Made by a program: the position numbers and the translations under genes
The notes under the pieces: model-generated
What the model was told of the DNA's origin: nothing
The model's database searches: none
What the model saw: only the letters and a program-made list of their open reading frames with translations
From: Adenophora triphylla var. japonica
Lineage: Eukaryota > Streptophyta > Magnoliopsida > Asterales > Campanulaceae
Length of the DNA: 64,000 nt
NCBI GenBank assembly: GCA_022495995.1
Contig: JAFEMH010000991.1
Span: 186,001-250,000, forward strand
Direction of reading: 5' to 3'
In this document: in pieces, positions 22,846 through 34,011 of the stretch
Layout of the letters: every line of letters begins with the position of its first letter
Numbering within the stretch: position 1 is the stretch's first letter

Positions 22846-24589
22846 TTCGATTGATCTTCCTTAGAGCTCTTGGCATGACGCTTGGCGGCGAGTAAGTTGT
22901 GCCGCAAATATGAGACCCACCTGAAATAACATTCACTACCTTGGTGGCCGGAGGGTGCAACTTTCTCGGGCCTAGATTGCTCCTCTGAACCGGGTTCTTT
23001 GGACTCACTCGACCCTCTTCTTGCCCAACAAATCCTTGAGAAGACCCTTGGACAACAAATGAGCAATCTCCTTCCTCAAAGCGAAACAGCTTCTCGGTGG
23101 TATGCCCGAAATCTTCATGAAATGCGCACCACTTGGACTTGTCCTTCCAAGTTGTTATTTGGTCATTCTTCTTGGGCCATCTTGCTTTATCTCCAAGATT
23201 TCCCATGGCGCATAAGATTCCTGCAATGTCCACGTAAAAGCGTATTCGAGAGATTTGTGGATAATCATTATCATCACCTTCTGATCATCATCTACAACAT
23301 GAATTCTAGAAGGTTCGGCTTTAACATGGGGTTTGCCTGTTGGACTTAGGGTGATGGGAGTCCGATCGTCTGTCGAGAGGGTTCAAATAGAGGAGTAGGA
23401 TTCCTCCCGCTGATTTCCCCATTGCCAAGCTATCTTCCTCCAATCGGATGTAAGGCAAGGCCCGGGTTCTGATTTCTTCAAGTTGTTTCGCAGGGGTCAT
23501 CACCAACTCGTTGTAAAACAATGAGCTCTTCTTCAAGCCTATGCGGAATGCCTCCGTTGCTGTGGACACGTCCAAGTTGGGTATAGTTACTGCCTCCTTA
23601 TTGAACCACATCGTGCAAATACTCTTTGAGACTTTCATTAGGGTCCGTTGTACAATTCTATAAAGATCACTAGTCAACTTGTCAAATGCCCTGTTGCATG
23701 AAAACTGATTAATGAACATATTGACAAGTTGAGCATAAGATGAAATAGAGTTTAGAGGAAGCCCTGTTAGCCATTTTAAGGCCGGTCCTGACAAGGTTGA
23801 GCCAAAGCCCCTGCAAAAACATGCTTCTTTAAACATAGGAGGGATACTTATGATATCCATTGACTCTTGATACAACAACACGTGCTCTGCTGGATCGGTA
23901 CTTCCGTCATACTTCTTCATATGAGGAACTGAGAACTTCTTCGGGATCTCCACACTGGCTATCGCCGGCACAAAACGAGACTCGTTGTAGCAAGTTGGAG
24001 AGACTTGGTGATATGGCAAGTTGACTCCAGGCACGCTTCGGAGCAACTCCTTAATGGTTTGCATTTCCTTAACAAGTTGGTTTTCTGCGAAAAGAGGAGC
24101 ATTATTAACTTGAGGTGCGAAAGTATCGAAAGCATTAAAGAAACTTCCTGTTTGCCCCACTGAGGGTGTAGCATAAGTGTAGCAAGATGATAGCGCGGAT
24201 TGGCTAGCTGATAGGCCGAATCTTGGTTGCTCAATTGGAATGGATGTCACAATCGTGCTTTCCGCTGGCAAGGTGTTGGACATCGGGATATCTCCAACAT
24301 GGCTCGGTCCTGTACCTGCACCAAACAAAGATCTAGGAAGTAAAGGTGAAAATGGAGTGGATACTTGAGTCTCCGCTTGCTTCCCTTTACGCAGACTATC
24401 AATGGCATTGAAGATCATTGTATTCGTACGCTCCTGATCATCCAACCGATCGCCTATTTTCCTCATCATGTCCGCCATGTTGGACATTATCGCCAAGTTG
24501 ACAGCTTCGGCACTTGGAGGAGGGTTGCCTTGGGCATTGGAAACTTGAGGAAAGCGGCCGACTACATTGCTGGAAGATGGATTAACCAT
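22796..24589 (-). pseudogene. Tat gag
   Basis: ATG 24589 opens a 422-codon frame: a Ser/Pro-rich N-terminus with an NMADMMRKIGDRLDDQER helix, then a Gypsy gag core (IPKKFSVPHMKKYDGSTDP, ALKWLTGLP, QLVNMFINQFS) ending near 23321. A second frame, 23233-22796, carries the expected KWCAFHEDFGHTTE block, in which the last Cys of the usual Cys-His box is not visible. At least one frameshift lies near 23320. Confidence 0.85.
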
Positions 24590-24612
24590 TTCTACTTAGA
24601 TAATCAAAGTTT

Positions 24613-24628
24613 CCCACAGACGGCGCCA
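24613..24628 (-). other. Tat Gypsy primer-binding site
   Basis: Minus-strand TGGCGCCGTCTGTGGG, three bases inside the 5' LTR. It complements a CCA-ending tRNA tail. It differs from the Asp-type site of element Y after TGGCGCCGT, so the tRNA is left open. Confidence 0.75.
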
Positions 24629-24631
24629 AAT

Positions 24632-25204
24632 TGTTTTGGTCAAATTTCAACAATTAGATTTGTATGATGGGAAAAGTGACTAAAGTGATATGAATCTAGG
24701 TACAATGACTATCAAGTTGAATAGAAATGGACACAAGACATTTGTTGACTAGGGAAAGCCCTTGAACAACTTGTTCGCCGGCATAAAACCCCGGGAGGAT
24801 GTGGCTCCTGCCTTGACCGAAAGTTTACTAAGAATTTTCTTGAGATTACCATGCTAAGTGCGTATGAAAAGGGAGCTTAGGCTAGTGTAGTGCGTGTGTG
24901 AATTTACAGTGTATGTCCCCTTTTATACCTCAAAAACTAAATAACAATGAGGGCCTACAAACTCGGAATTGAGGTTTATCCTTGGAGATTTATCCGCATT
25001 CATCCGTTGGGAAAGAGATAGTCGTTGGCTTGCTGAAGAAACGTGGTTGAACTGGTCTTTGGCACGTTCCCTATAAAATAGGAAAAGCGTTATGCGTCCC
25101 AACCTGTAAAAACCAAGTTGTAAACAGAACAACCCAAGTTGTTAGTACCAAGTTGTTTAGGCGTAAGTTGCAAAACATGTTGACTGAAAATGTAGGGCCC
25201 AACA
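24632..25204 (-). repeat. Tat Gypsy 5' LTR
   Basis: 573 bp, same termini and TATA box as 15339-15911. Confidence 0.95.
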
Positions 25205-26174
25205 TGTGTGTAGATGTGTGTGTGTGTTGTGTGATAATACCAAATGAACACAAGGAATTTTAAGGTGGTTTAGAGTTCACTCCTCCTACGTCCACCCTCA
25301 CTGTCAACCTTGACAAGTGAGATCAATCCACTTAAATCTAGTTCCCTTTAAAATTTACAAAGGATTGTCTAGGCAAGTTCCTTGAACTTCCTCTTCCTAA
25401 TAAGTACAGTCTATTAGGGATTTTGCTTGATACTAAGCAAATTACAATACCACTTAAAGTCAGTCTTAAGTGATTTACAACTTTAGTTTATACACCTGAA
25501 TTCAGTTACAAGTGTCTCAGATTGTTTGATTGTTAGTTTGCAGGATTTGCAAGAGTGGAAAGGTTGAAGGTGTGGTTGTAAAGGTCATGTGTAGAAGGGC
25601 ATTGTCTTCAGTCATGAGGGTTTCCTTTTATAGGCTGGAATATAGCCGTTGGAGGAGACAAAGAAATAAATGCATATGGGTGGAATAGTGTTTGCATTTA
25701 GAGCTTTGATGACTGGACAATAACAGGTTGTAATCTGCAACCATTTTATGTAATCTTCATGGAGATGAGCTGGCAACATCTGTGGGGAGAGATTTGGCAT
25801 GGCACATCTTGATCATCACAGGAATTCTTCACTGCTGCTGATGTTGAAGATCATAGCTGTCAGAGGGATGAGGCCTCTGCTGTTGAGAACCTTAGCTGTC
25901 AGGCTAAGTCTTTAGAGTTTGCAGATTTTAGGAGACAAGGATTTGAGTTGATGATTATGTAATGATCCTTTGTAAATAAATACATTGATTTATATGATTT
26001 GTCTTGTGTTTGATCATTACATCATTGTTGTCCAGTTGATATATGAGATGTGCAAAAGAGTCATGGTTGTCCAATGTTCATGAGGTATCTTGGCTGTCAG
26101 ATGGCTTTGGATAGGATATGTTTCTTTGTCAAAACCCTGTATAACTATGTGGTTTGCATAGTTAGGTCCCAACA
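25205..26174 (-). repeat. CopA 5' LTR, outer piece
   Basis: Continues 15168-15338 after the Gypsy insertion and matches 6779-7747. Two of the GCTGTC motifs of the other LTR are GTTGTC here. TATA box at 25625-25632. Confidence 0.92.
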
Positions 26175-26621
26175 AATATAATTGTAAAAAATATAACTTA
26201 ACAATATATAATCCTCATTTGGTCAGATAATCATGTTCCTAAAATATGATCTAATGGTTGCTACCATAGACTATCAAGCAATCCGATGATAAAGGTCCCG
26301 ACCTTAAATTTACGGCAAACAAATGCGAATCTGGTTGAATACATATGAAAAATTCAAGTATCATGTAATTTTTAATATGAAAATTTCAAGTATCATGTAC
26401 TTTTTAAATTAGATTACATAAATGGCTAATTCTAATGTATTACCTCCTTGGATTTTGTCTATAAGTACCTCCTAAAATGTGGGTTAAGGCAAAAGGAGGG
26501 CTGGTTGGGGGACGATGTTGGACGGGGGAAAACAGGGGTGGAGCATTCGATCATGGTTGGGATGAGGTGGGGCGGCCGAGGAGTTGTCGTAGAAGAGAAA
26601 GGTGAGAGGTGAGGAGAGAGA

Positions 26622-26649
26622 TGGGCAAGGGCGGGGGTGGGGTGGGGGT
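26622..26649 (+). other. G-quadruplex-type run
   Basis: Runs GGG, GGG, GGGGG, GGGG and GGGGG with one- to three-base loops. The copy in unit B is near 37753-37780. Confidence 0.6.
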
Positions 26650-26665
26650 ACTCTACCCGTGAGTT

Positions 26666-26667
<2 letters not shown>

Positions 26668-26705
<38 letters not shown>
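26668..26705 (+). repeat. GA microsatellite
   Basis: About 19 GA units. The unit B copy (about 37797-37827) is several units shorter. Confidence 0.9.
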
Positions 26706-26708
<3 letters not shown>

Positions 26709-27206
26709 TTTTTAGTTTTTAATTTAGGGACATATGAGAAAAGTCATTCCCCCCCCCTCATTTAAACATGACTCATCTTTGCTAACAAAAGTTAGTTTTT
26801 AACATATTTTACATTAATTGCAACAAATTGACAATGTTGGCTAGGGGTTGCAAATTTTACACTGTTAGGAACTACATTACAACTATTGGCAAAACATGGG
26901 TAACCAAATTATAATTTGCCCTTTAGTTTAATTTTTATTATTTTATTAAAATTTTAAAACTTATTATTGATACACCATTATAAATATTATAATAACATAT
27001 TTTTTTTCACTATGATAATTATTACTAATCTAAATTGTTGATCAAATTTGACTCAAGTTAACACAAAAAAAAGTGAGACTAACTTTTTACTTTCCGAAAC
27101 AGTATAGAAGAACATTTTGTATTTCTGACTTATTGCCACTTTAGAATCTCCATAAAGATTATGTATTATTTTTGTCTCAAAGTTTATATAAAATAAATGA
27201 CTCATA

Positions 27207-28373
27207 TCTATATTACAATAGAGAGTGGATGTAATCGTTGTGACAAAGAGCGGATGAGATTGAATCTCAACGAATGATCTGACGGCTTGAATTTTCCCTC
27301 CCCTCGACCATTCTTAACTTCCCACTCCCCCATAACCGATGTCCAATTCCCAGCAGTTTCATTTTATGCCTTCCGTTACCTTTTATCACACACACTTTCA
27401 CTCATGGAGTTCAAGTTTCGCAACTCCAATCCCCCTTGATTCATGAAATTCACTTAGAAGACTTTGATCGAGTATGTATGGAACTTGAATAAATTTTATT
27501 CTCCTACAATATCATGGAGTTTTATTGTGTGTTGTTTGCAGCTTCACCTGTTCTTCTTTCTTATAACTCCTCCCAAGGTAAAATCATAAATTCAAGCTTG
27601 AATTTTTTTATTTCTCTATTTCAATTTGTAATGTATGATTATGTCTACATATATATGATTTAGTATTTTTTAGAAAGTATTTTTATGTGATTTTCTGAGT
27701 GCATATCTATAACTAACCAATTTCTTTTGTTTGTTTATAGGCTTTGTTAGTATTCGCTTTGGAGAGAACCATACCAGCTTAAGGGGCCAATGAAAGGAGG
27801 TATTACATACCATTTGTACACCACCTCTGAGTAAGATATTTCTATAATGTTATGCGAAGGCTTTCAGTTGAAAAAATTGGTAAATGATGGAACCAAGAAG
27901 CAACATGGAAGAATGTGGAGCCTATGCTAAAGTTAGCATGACATTTCACTTTCTTTTTCAAATAATATGGTGGTGGAACCTTTAGTCAATTGGGTTGAGT
28001 TTTTTTTTCAATTCATATTTACTGTTTTAATTTCATAATTGATTAAAGCTGTTTTTGATGAGACTGAAATCACAAATTGTAGTGTATATTGTCCAAGTAA
28101 AGAGGAGATTAAGGATCCTTTGTTTTGTCATTTTGAAGTTTGAAGTTTCTGCCTACAAGTTTTCATAACATTTGTGTCAATTGTTTTTCATATCTATATA
28201 ATGCACAAATACGTTTCAGTCGGTAATGTTCCTACCTAATCATTTCTTGGGACATGGTATTTTTTTTACTAGCACGACGATTTTGATTAAAAAAGAAAAA
28301 ATGAATTTAGTAGAACCGCAAGTGGATAGGCGTCACTCCGTGCACTTGGCACTTGGCACGGAGGTTACTACTT
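27207..28373 (+). mobile_element. Helitron-like candidate with altered 3' end (unit A)
   Basis: It starts TCTATATTACAATAG after A, similar to the terminus at 4313. It ends with a GC hairpin (CTCCGTGC with GCACGGAG, about 28338-28365) followed by CTAC-T, one base from the canonical CTAG-T. Inside are an intron-like GTAAAATC...TTTATAG stretch (about 27578-27740) and a short ORF, neither of which I can assign. Unit B carries the same at 38338-39498. Confidence 0.4.
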
Positions 28374-28570
28374 TATTTACAAACCATATGAGTCTTAAAT
28401 CTATTATATGATTTTAACAAATCTCTTTATTCTAATAACAAACCTCCATATTCAAATATATTTCTAATCCTAATTAGGAATATTCCAACTAAGATAATAC
28501 CAAGTTAATTAACTAAATATATTTTTTACTTGATAATATCTCTCAATATCTCAACAACTTTAAAAGTTAA
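28374..28570. other. Flanking DNA left of X
   Basis: AT-rich, with a short dyad CCTAATTAGG at about 28472. No gene. Confidence 0.4.
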
Positions 28571-29033
28571 TGATGCAGATCAACAGTGGTGGAGCGGCCG
28601 TGCGGCAGATTTGGGAGCGGCCGTGCAATGCGGCGGGTCTGGAAGCGGCCTCAATATATTTTAATTATTATTGTCAATTTCGGATTTAATATTAGGTTGT
28701 TAGTATTTTTGGAATTAGAAGTATATTAGGACTTTATTTTAATGTTTTATTGATTAATTAGGTTACTATATAGACTAGGGTTATTTTGGAAGGTTTTTGA
28801 CTTGTTTTTCAAGTCCTAGGGTCACTATATAATTAGGGTTAGTTGTAATTTCGAATTTCAGCTTTTGATTAATGAAAATTGAGTGTTTACTCTGTTAAAT
28901 TCGAAATTGGAGTGTTCTCCTTTCGTCCAATTCCTGATAATCGTGTGCTATTCAACGTGGGTTGAAGATCGATTACTGGTTAACGTGCGCGTTACAACAG
29001 TAATTGATATCTATCAAGTCTTCCGCTACGTCA
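28571..29033 (+). repeat. X LTR (unit A)
   Basis: 463 bp, TGATGCAGATC to TACGTCA, the same length as 54460-54922. It begins with a GC-rich cluster (two GAGCGGCCGTGC-type motifs, then GGCGGGTCTGGAAGCGGCC). A TATA-like CTATATAATTAGG lies near 28822. A primer site follows it. Confidence 0.85.
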
Positions 29034-29035
29034 GT

Positions 29036-29047
29036 TGGTATCAGAGC
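29036..29047 (+). other. X primer-binding site (unit A)
   Basis: TGGTATCAGAGC three bases after the LTR: an initiator Met tRNA complement. The unit B copy is at 40161. Confidence 0.85.
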
Positions 29048-29097
29048 TTTTTTCGTTCGATTCAGGAAGAATGGTTCAGGGGTAGAAGAGAGAAACT

Positions 29098-29479
29098 GTG
29101 GAAGAGATCTACGAGCGAGATGAGGCGGTTCTGGAAGAACGCATCGGATCCATCATAGATCAACGTATGGAGTTGATAATGGAACAATTAATGGCCAGGA
29201 TGACCGACTTGTTCAATCAAAAGACTCGGAGGAATCAGCCTAGACCTGGTGGCAGCGACGGACAGCGAGACTGGGCAGTGGATTCTGATGGTGGTGATAT
29301 TCCGTGGCCTTTCGTCGAATCGGCGACTACCGAACTTTCCATCGATTGGTCAAAACCACCAATATACGATAGGTGTGATTACGGAAATTGTCTGTTTGAC
29401 ACTGTCCTTCCTTTTACATTTATTCCACGAAAATTGTCTGTTTGACACTATCCTTCCTTTTACATTTATTTCAGCCTAG
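29098..29479 (+). pseudogene. X gag N-terminal fragment (unit A)
   Basis: The frame from ATG 29098 reads MEEIYERDEAVLEERIGSII, a Glu/Arg-rich helix, then a basic linker and LSIDWSKPPIYDRC. The SIDWSKPP phrase recurs in element W (VDWSKPHMF), which links the two. A 40-bp direct repeat (about 29388-29470, ending CCTTCCTTTTACATTTATT) follows. Then the sequence switches to Copia RNase H, so the rest of X is lost here. Confidence 0.65.
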
Positions 29480-29922
29480 ACATGATTTTTGTTTACGCTG
29501 AATGGAGGCACTGTGAGTTGGAAAAGTTCCAAGCAAAGTACCGTCGCTGATTCTACAACCGAAGCTGAGTACATAGCGGTATCTAATGGAGCTAAGGAAG
29601 CCGTTTGGATCAAAAAGTTCATTAGTGATTTGGAAGTCGTTCCAAGCATCAAAGTTCCTATTGAACTTTACTGTGACAACAATGGTGCCATTGCACAAGC
29701 AAAGGAACCAAGGTCACACCAGAGATCCAAACACATACTTCGACGTTTCCACATTATCCGAGAGATATGCGAAAAGGAAGACGTAAAGATATGCAGAGTA
29801 GACACTGATGACAACGTGGCGGACCCATTAACTAAGGCTCTCCCGTAAGCTAAGCAAGATGGCCATGTTAGGTCCATGGGTATTCGATACATGGGAGATT
29901 GGGCCTAGTGCAAGTGGGAGAC
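29480..29922 (+). pseudogene. Z RNase H end and polypurine tract (unit A)
   Basis: Copia RNase H tail matching 52378-52822: SWKSSKQSTVADSTTEAEYI (catalytic Glu), YCDNNGAIAQAKEP (Asp), then NVADPLTKALP. A C-to-T change makes TAA after ALP, where unit B has CAA. The same frame would run to TAG 29908. A GCAAGTGGGAGAC polypurine tract precedes the LTR. The upstream part of Z is missing. Confidence 0.85.
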
Positions 29923-31255
29923 TGTTAGTGTTATGCCCTAGGCCTATGGTTGATAGACTTATGTGTTGACATTATTTATTATTATATGAAAAGTTTATTA
30001 TTTGATTATTATATGTTTTGCATATTTATTTGTAATAATCTCCGTCCCTGATTATTAAGAGAATAATTAGTATAAATGTTAATGGATAATCATATGATGA
30101 TTATATGCATAGAGATGCACATTAAATTTATGTGTACTTGTTAGAGAACAAGTGACTGGACTTGACCCGTATGAGGTTTATGTCATGGTCAAATGTCATA
30201 ATTAAATATCATATGGTCACTTCATTTAGTCCCTAGACCTGAGATTATCATGACCTTACATATGATGATAGTCATGTTTGATTTTAGTCAAACGATATCT
30301 TAACATGATATTTATAAAGGCTATCTTTGGCATGATCAGATTCATGATGGGAAGGATGATAAGTCAAGATGGAATTTGTCCCTCAAAAGAGAGATGTTTT
30401 GCTTGGGCCCATCGATGAGTGATAATGATGAAATTGTATGGCCATACCCCAATACGATTGGATTATCATTATACTCAAGATCGAGAAAGCATTGAACAAG
30501 TACAAGTTGACGAGGACCATGACTTGTGTTCAATATAACATCGTGAGACAAAGGGAGAAATGGAAGTGCACCATTGGAAACGTGAACTCTTACGTTATAT
30601 TATTTGGGTAGACATAATGGCTTGCTAGAGTCCGCTTATGTATTATGAGAGTCGATATGAATGTGCTCATTGCCAACATAATATAATCCTATTGGGTCAC
30701 ACACAACTAGAATGAATTGATTAAACCAGAGGAAGAAAATTGAGAGAATCCTGATGTGGCTTAATACATCGCGCGACAGAACTTGTCCATGGGACTCGTC
30801 TGGTCGTGCGACACTTTAAGCCACAGAGGCGTTTACAGACTGGTTTCCTAATTTGATTAGGAAACATATACCATACTAATGTAGTATAAATATGAAGGTC
30901 TGTCAACCCTAATTGCCTAGCCGAAATTCTGAAAAGAAAATCGCAACAAAATTCTCAATATTCTTCAAGGTTTATGATCTAGCAATCATCAAGAAATCGT
31001 TCTTGGTTCATTCAAAGGTGTGGATACCATAAGAGGGTCTTTGCTCGTACGACGATCAAGGCCTAGAGTTCGAAACTTGTGAATAAAAATCACATTGTTA
31101 CATTGTTCGATAGCTCAAGAACGGAAAGCGTTCAAGGTTGGTTATTTCTATCTAATAGGGATTAAAGTTAATTGTATAGAACGGATCCTAGGCTCTTTGG
31201 GTTTTATGTTATTAGATGCTTAATTCTGTTGCGCATGGACCCGTAAAACCCAACA
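29923..31255 (+). repeat. Z LTR (unit A)
   Basis: 1333 bp, TGTTAGTGTTATGCCC to ACCCAACA, the same length as 41046-42378 and 52823-54155. A TATA box (TATAAATA) lies near 30889. Two CGCGCGAC/CGTGCGAC-type motifs lie near 30770-30815. ORFs on either strand are chance. Confidence 0.92.
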
Positions 31256-31256
31256 G

Positions 31257-31268
31257 TGGTATCAGAGC
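31257..31268 (+). other. Z primer-binding site (unit A)
   Basis: TGGTATCAGAGC, one base after the LTR. The unit B copy is at 42380. Confidence 0.9.
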
Positions 31269-32208
31269 CCCGTTCGTATGATTAAATTTGAATAAACATG
31301 CTAAGAAAAATTGATATAAATTGTTTATATGCTTTTTTGCATGTTTTTGTATGCGATAGTTTGATTGTTTTTGAAACAATATGCCTAAATCATGTTCTAT
31401 TGATATTGAATTATATCTGTTAAAAGTTATTTGCATGATTTAATTGCTCTGTGATTTAGAATTGATTGAAACTGGAAATCTGCAATCTGGTAACCTTGTG
31501 TCACGCGACAAAGGAGGCCAGTGTCATGCGACAGAACATGCTTGTGTCACGTGACAAAGCTTGCCTCTGTCACGCGACAAAACTAGCCCAATCTGGGCAG
31601 AATCAGTTTGTTTCATAATCCCGCTAATCTGTGAATATGTTTACAATCTGGTAAGTTTATGTATTAATCTGGATGCTATAAATTTTTGGAAATTAAGTTT
31701 ATAGGGCTATGCTAGATTAATCCATTGTTTATTCATGCTTAGTTAATTAAAATATGATTTTATTAATTGTTGCGATGCATGAATTATGTGTTCTTACATG
31801 TTAAGAATTTTGTTAGATGTTTAGTTGAAACATTGTATTGTAATTTCCTGAATGTTTAGATTGAAACATTGAAATTTTGATTTTCTGATTGTTTATGAGA
31901 AACAAGTCATTTTACGCAAAATTTAAAAGGAAACTGATTGTTTATACAAAGTATTGAGTATGTTGCAAATCAGAGCTGATTTCTGATTGTGCATGTCTAG
32001 GAGAGTTCCTTCGAAGGAGAGATTTGGTACTTAAGTAGTTCTTGTGGCTCACCTATCTTCTTGGGAACTTAGCTGGTGCATGATTATGATTATCTTTGCT
32101 GATATGCTTATAATCTACTTTAAAGAGCCTTCGTTTAACTTTTAAGTTCTTTATGCCAATTCATGATTAAAACACTTGAGACCATTTGGATAGTTTTGGG
32201 TAGGCTTG
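31269..32208 (+). other. Z untranslated leader with CG-rich motif array (unit A)
   Basis: Non-coding leader between primer site and gag, cut by Y. Four copies of a TGTCACGCGACA-type palindrome-like motif lie at about 31498-31583 (variants TGTCATGCGACA and TGTCACGTGACA). The copy in unit B is at about 42620-42705. Confidence 0.7.
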
Positions 32209-34011
32209 TGATAAGTGACTTTTATATAGTCATTTATAGCATTTTATCTTAGAATTTACTTAGTTTTTATTCCAATTTTAGCCTAAAAATAGTGTAATTT
32301 AGCTTCTTTTACCATTATCTTCAATTTTACACTTGTTGGTATAGTTTTAGTATATTTTACAGGTTTAAAGTCAAAATATGGGACAAATAAGGCTTTGAAA
32401 ACATTAAGGGATCAAAGGCAAGGAAGGACAACTTCAAAATCCTCATTCAAGCCAAAAAAGCCACTGGAGCGGCCGTGCACTTAAAGTAGAGCGGCCGTGC
32501 AAACCCTCAGTCAAAGCCAAAATTGCCAAAGTTTACTGGAGTGGCCGTGCGCTATATTCTGGAGTGGCCGTGCAAGCTGGAGTGCCCGTGTCTTATATTC
32601 TGGACTGGCCGCTCCACCTGCTGTTGCTTTGAAAAGGCACCTTTTCATTTGAAGCTCTTTGAAGAGATCCAACCCTTCACTCAAATGCTTATTTAAGACA
32701 CCTTTGTAATCAGTAATGGGCATCCATATACATCCAAAAATGATCAAAAATACATCCTTAGATGGATCAAATAACTTCTAGATAGATATCAAAAAAATAC
32801 TCTAGCAATCTTTATACACAATTCTTGAAGATGTGTCAATTATTAGTGACAAGTTCTTATGCATCCTTGAAGATTGTGAATGCAATAGAAGATTTCTTCA
32901 AGCCATTGTCTCTCTTTTATTATGAATAAGTATCTCTTCCCTTATCTCTATTTCTTTCTTTACTTACTTCTTTTATTATTTCAATGGTTTGAGTAATCCT
33001 CCATTTCTCGGAGTTGGAAACTCAATTATTTATTTCCATGCTTCTCCTACATGTCATTTCAATTCTCTTCTTATTAATCTTAAATTCGTGCAATTAGGGA
33101 GACATTCTTAATTGTATAGCCTCAGTTGATCAAATATTGATTAGCGGAACCCTAAGATTTGGACTAGGTCAATAAGTCACGAAAAGTGATTTAAAGACCT
33201 AGGGATGATCCTTTAGTGGAAAATACGTGAGATTGATATACTTAATGGATTTTGATTAATACGGTACCCTCGAAAGGTGAACTGGGTTACTCGGGTGACA
33301 GACGAGAATACCTATAAACGGACCCTCAAGAGAAAGGCCGTGTTGGTCTTAAAATACATGTGCTAGGCCTTGACCCATGAGTAGTTAGCACAACTTAGCG
33401 TATCATCCTTGAACTTGGCACTTTTATCTTAAAACAATTTCTTTATATTATTCTTAAATTGCCTGCAAACATAAAGACCTAAAGAAACTTGTCCATTGGT
33501 CACGAGAAGTCGTACAACGGCCTAGGGATGTTCTTTGAATGGAAAAACGTTGACTTTGGATCTTAATGGATTCTTACTAATTGTGGTCAGCTAGAGTTAA
33601 GCCGGAATGCCCGTTTGTGACAGGACGGGAACACCATAAACGGAAATCTCAAACAGTTAGGACATAATTAGTGAAGAATGCAACGCTGCTTGCTTGACCG
33701 TGAGAAGTAGTGTAAGCCGAACGTACCATCCTTTTTATTTTGATAAGAGCCTTTATCTAAAGCATATTTATTTGTTTTCAATCCCGAGAATACTATCATT
33801 ATATGTTAGAAGAGTTTATATATCTTCCTAGTATTTTATCTTACAAAATTCTTATCTTCCCCCAATCATTTTATCTACATATTTTTATAAAGACAAATAT
33901 CATCCCAAAGTAAACCCTGTCTCTGTGGGATCGACCTGTACTTGTACCCGCTATATTACAATAGCCCGTGCGCTTGTGGATATAAATAAACCGTTAGGTT
34001 TCGACCGAACA
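32209..34011 (+). repeat. Y 5' LTR (unit A)
   Basis: TGATAAGTGACTTTTATA to CGACCGAACA, 1803 bp. A cluster of GAGCGGCCGTGC/GAGTGGCCGTGC motifs lies at about 32465-32616. Non-coding. It is preceded by GCTTG (32204-32208). Confidence 0.92.

Larger units (their letters stand above)
15339..25204 (-). mobile_element. Tat-lineage Gypsy element with antisense ORF
   Basis: A complete 9866-bp element with 573-bp LTRs and TGTGT duplications, inserted in the CopA 5' LTR. On the minus strand the order is LTR, primer site, gag, protease, RT, RNase H, a second (archaeal-type) RNase H, integrase, a repeat-bearing spacer and polypurine tract. An extra ORF on the plus strand lies next to the 3' LTR. Dual RNase H and an antisense ORF near the 3' LTR are known Tat-lineage traits. 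Pol has at least four frameshifts, so this copy is not active. The equal LTR lengths and very few differences suggest a recent insertion. Confidence 0.92.
6613..26174 (-). mobile_element. CopA: Sirevirus-like Copia element, split by a Gypsy insertion
   Basis: The element runs right to left. Its 5' LTR is in two pieces (15168-15338 and 25205-26174), followed by an iMet-type primer site, gag-protease-integrase, a very long envelope-position ORF, a polypurine tract and the 3' LTR (6613-7747). AATAT target duplications frame it. Net length without the inserted Gypsy is about 9.7 kb. Reverse transcriptase and RNase H are absent between integrase and the long ORF, so it is non-autonomous. An extra ORF between pol and the 3' LTR is typical of Sireviruses. 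Confidence 0.9.
26175..27206. other. Flanking DNA with G-rich block and GA microsatellite
   Basis: AATAT at 26175-26179 is the right CopA target duplication. A direct repeat with TTCAAGTATCATGTA occurs at about 26352 and 26386. A G-rich block (26622-26649) has five runs of three or more G. A GA microsatellite spans about 26668-26705. No gene was seen. The unit B counterpart is 37306-38337. Confidence 0.6.

Noticed and set aside
27400..27800. Host gene with an intron
   Set aside because: Intron-like borders are seen but the would-be exons have early stops and no known domain; kept only as part of a Helitron-like candidate.
30342..30906. ORFs on the minus strand of the Z LTR (also at 41465-42029 and 53242-53806)
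   Set aside because: Conserved only because the LTR is present three times; no domain.
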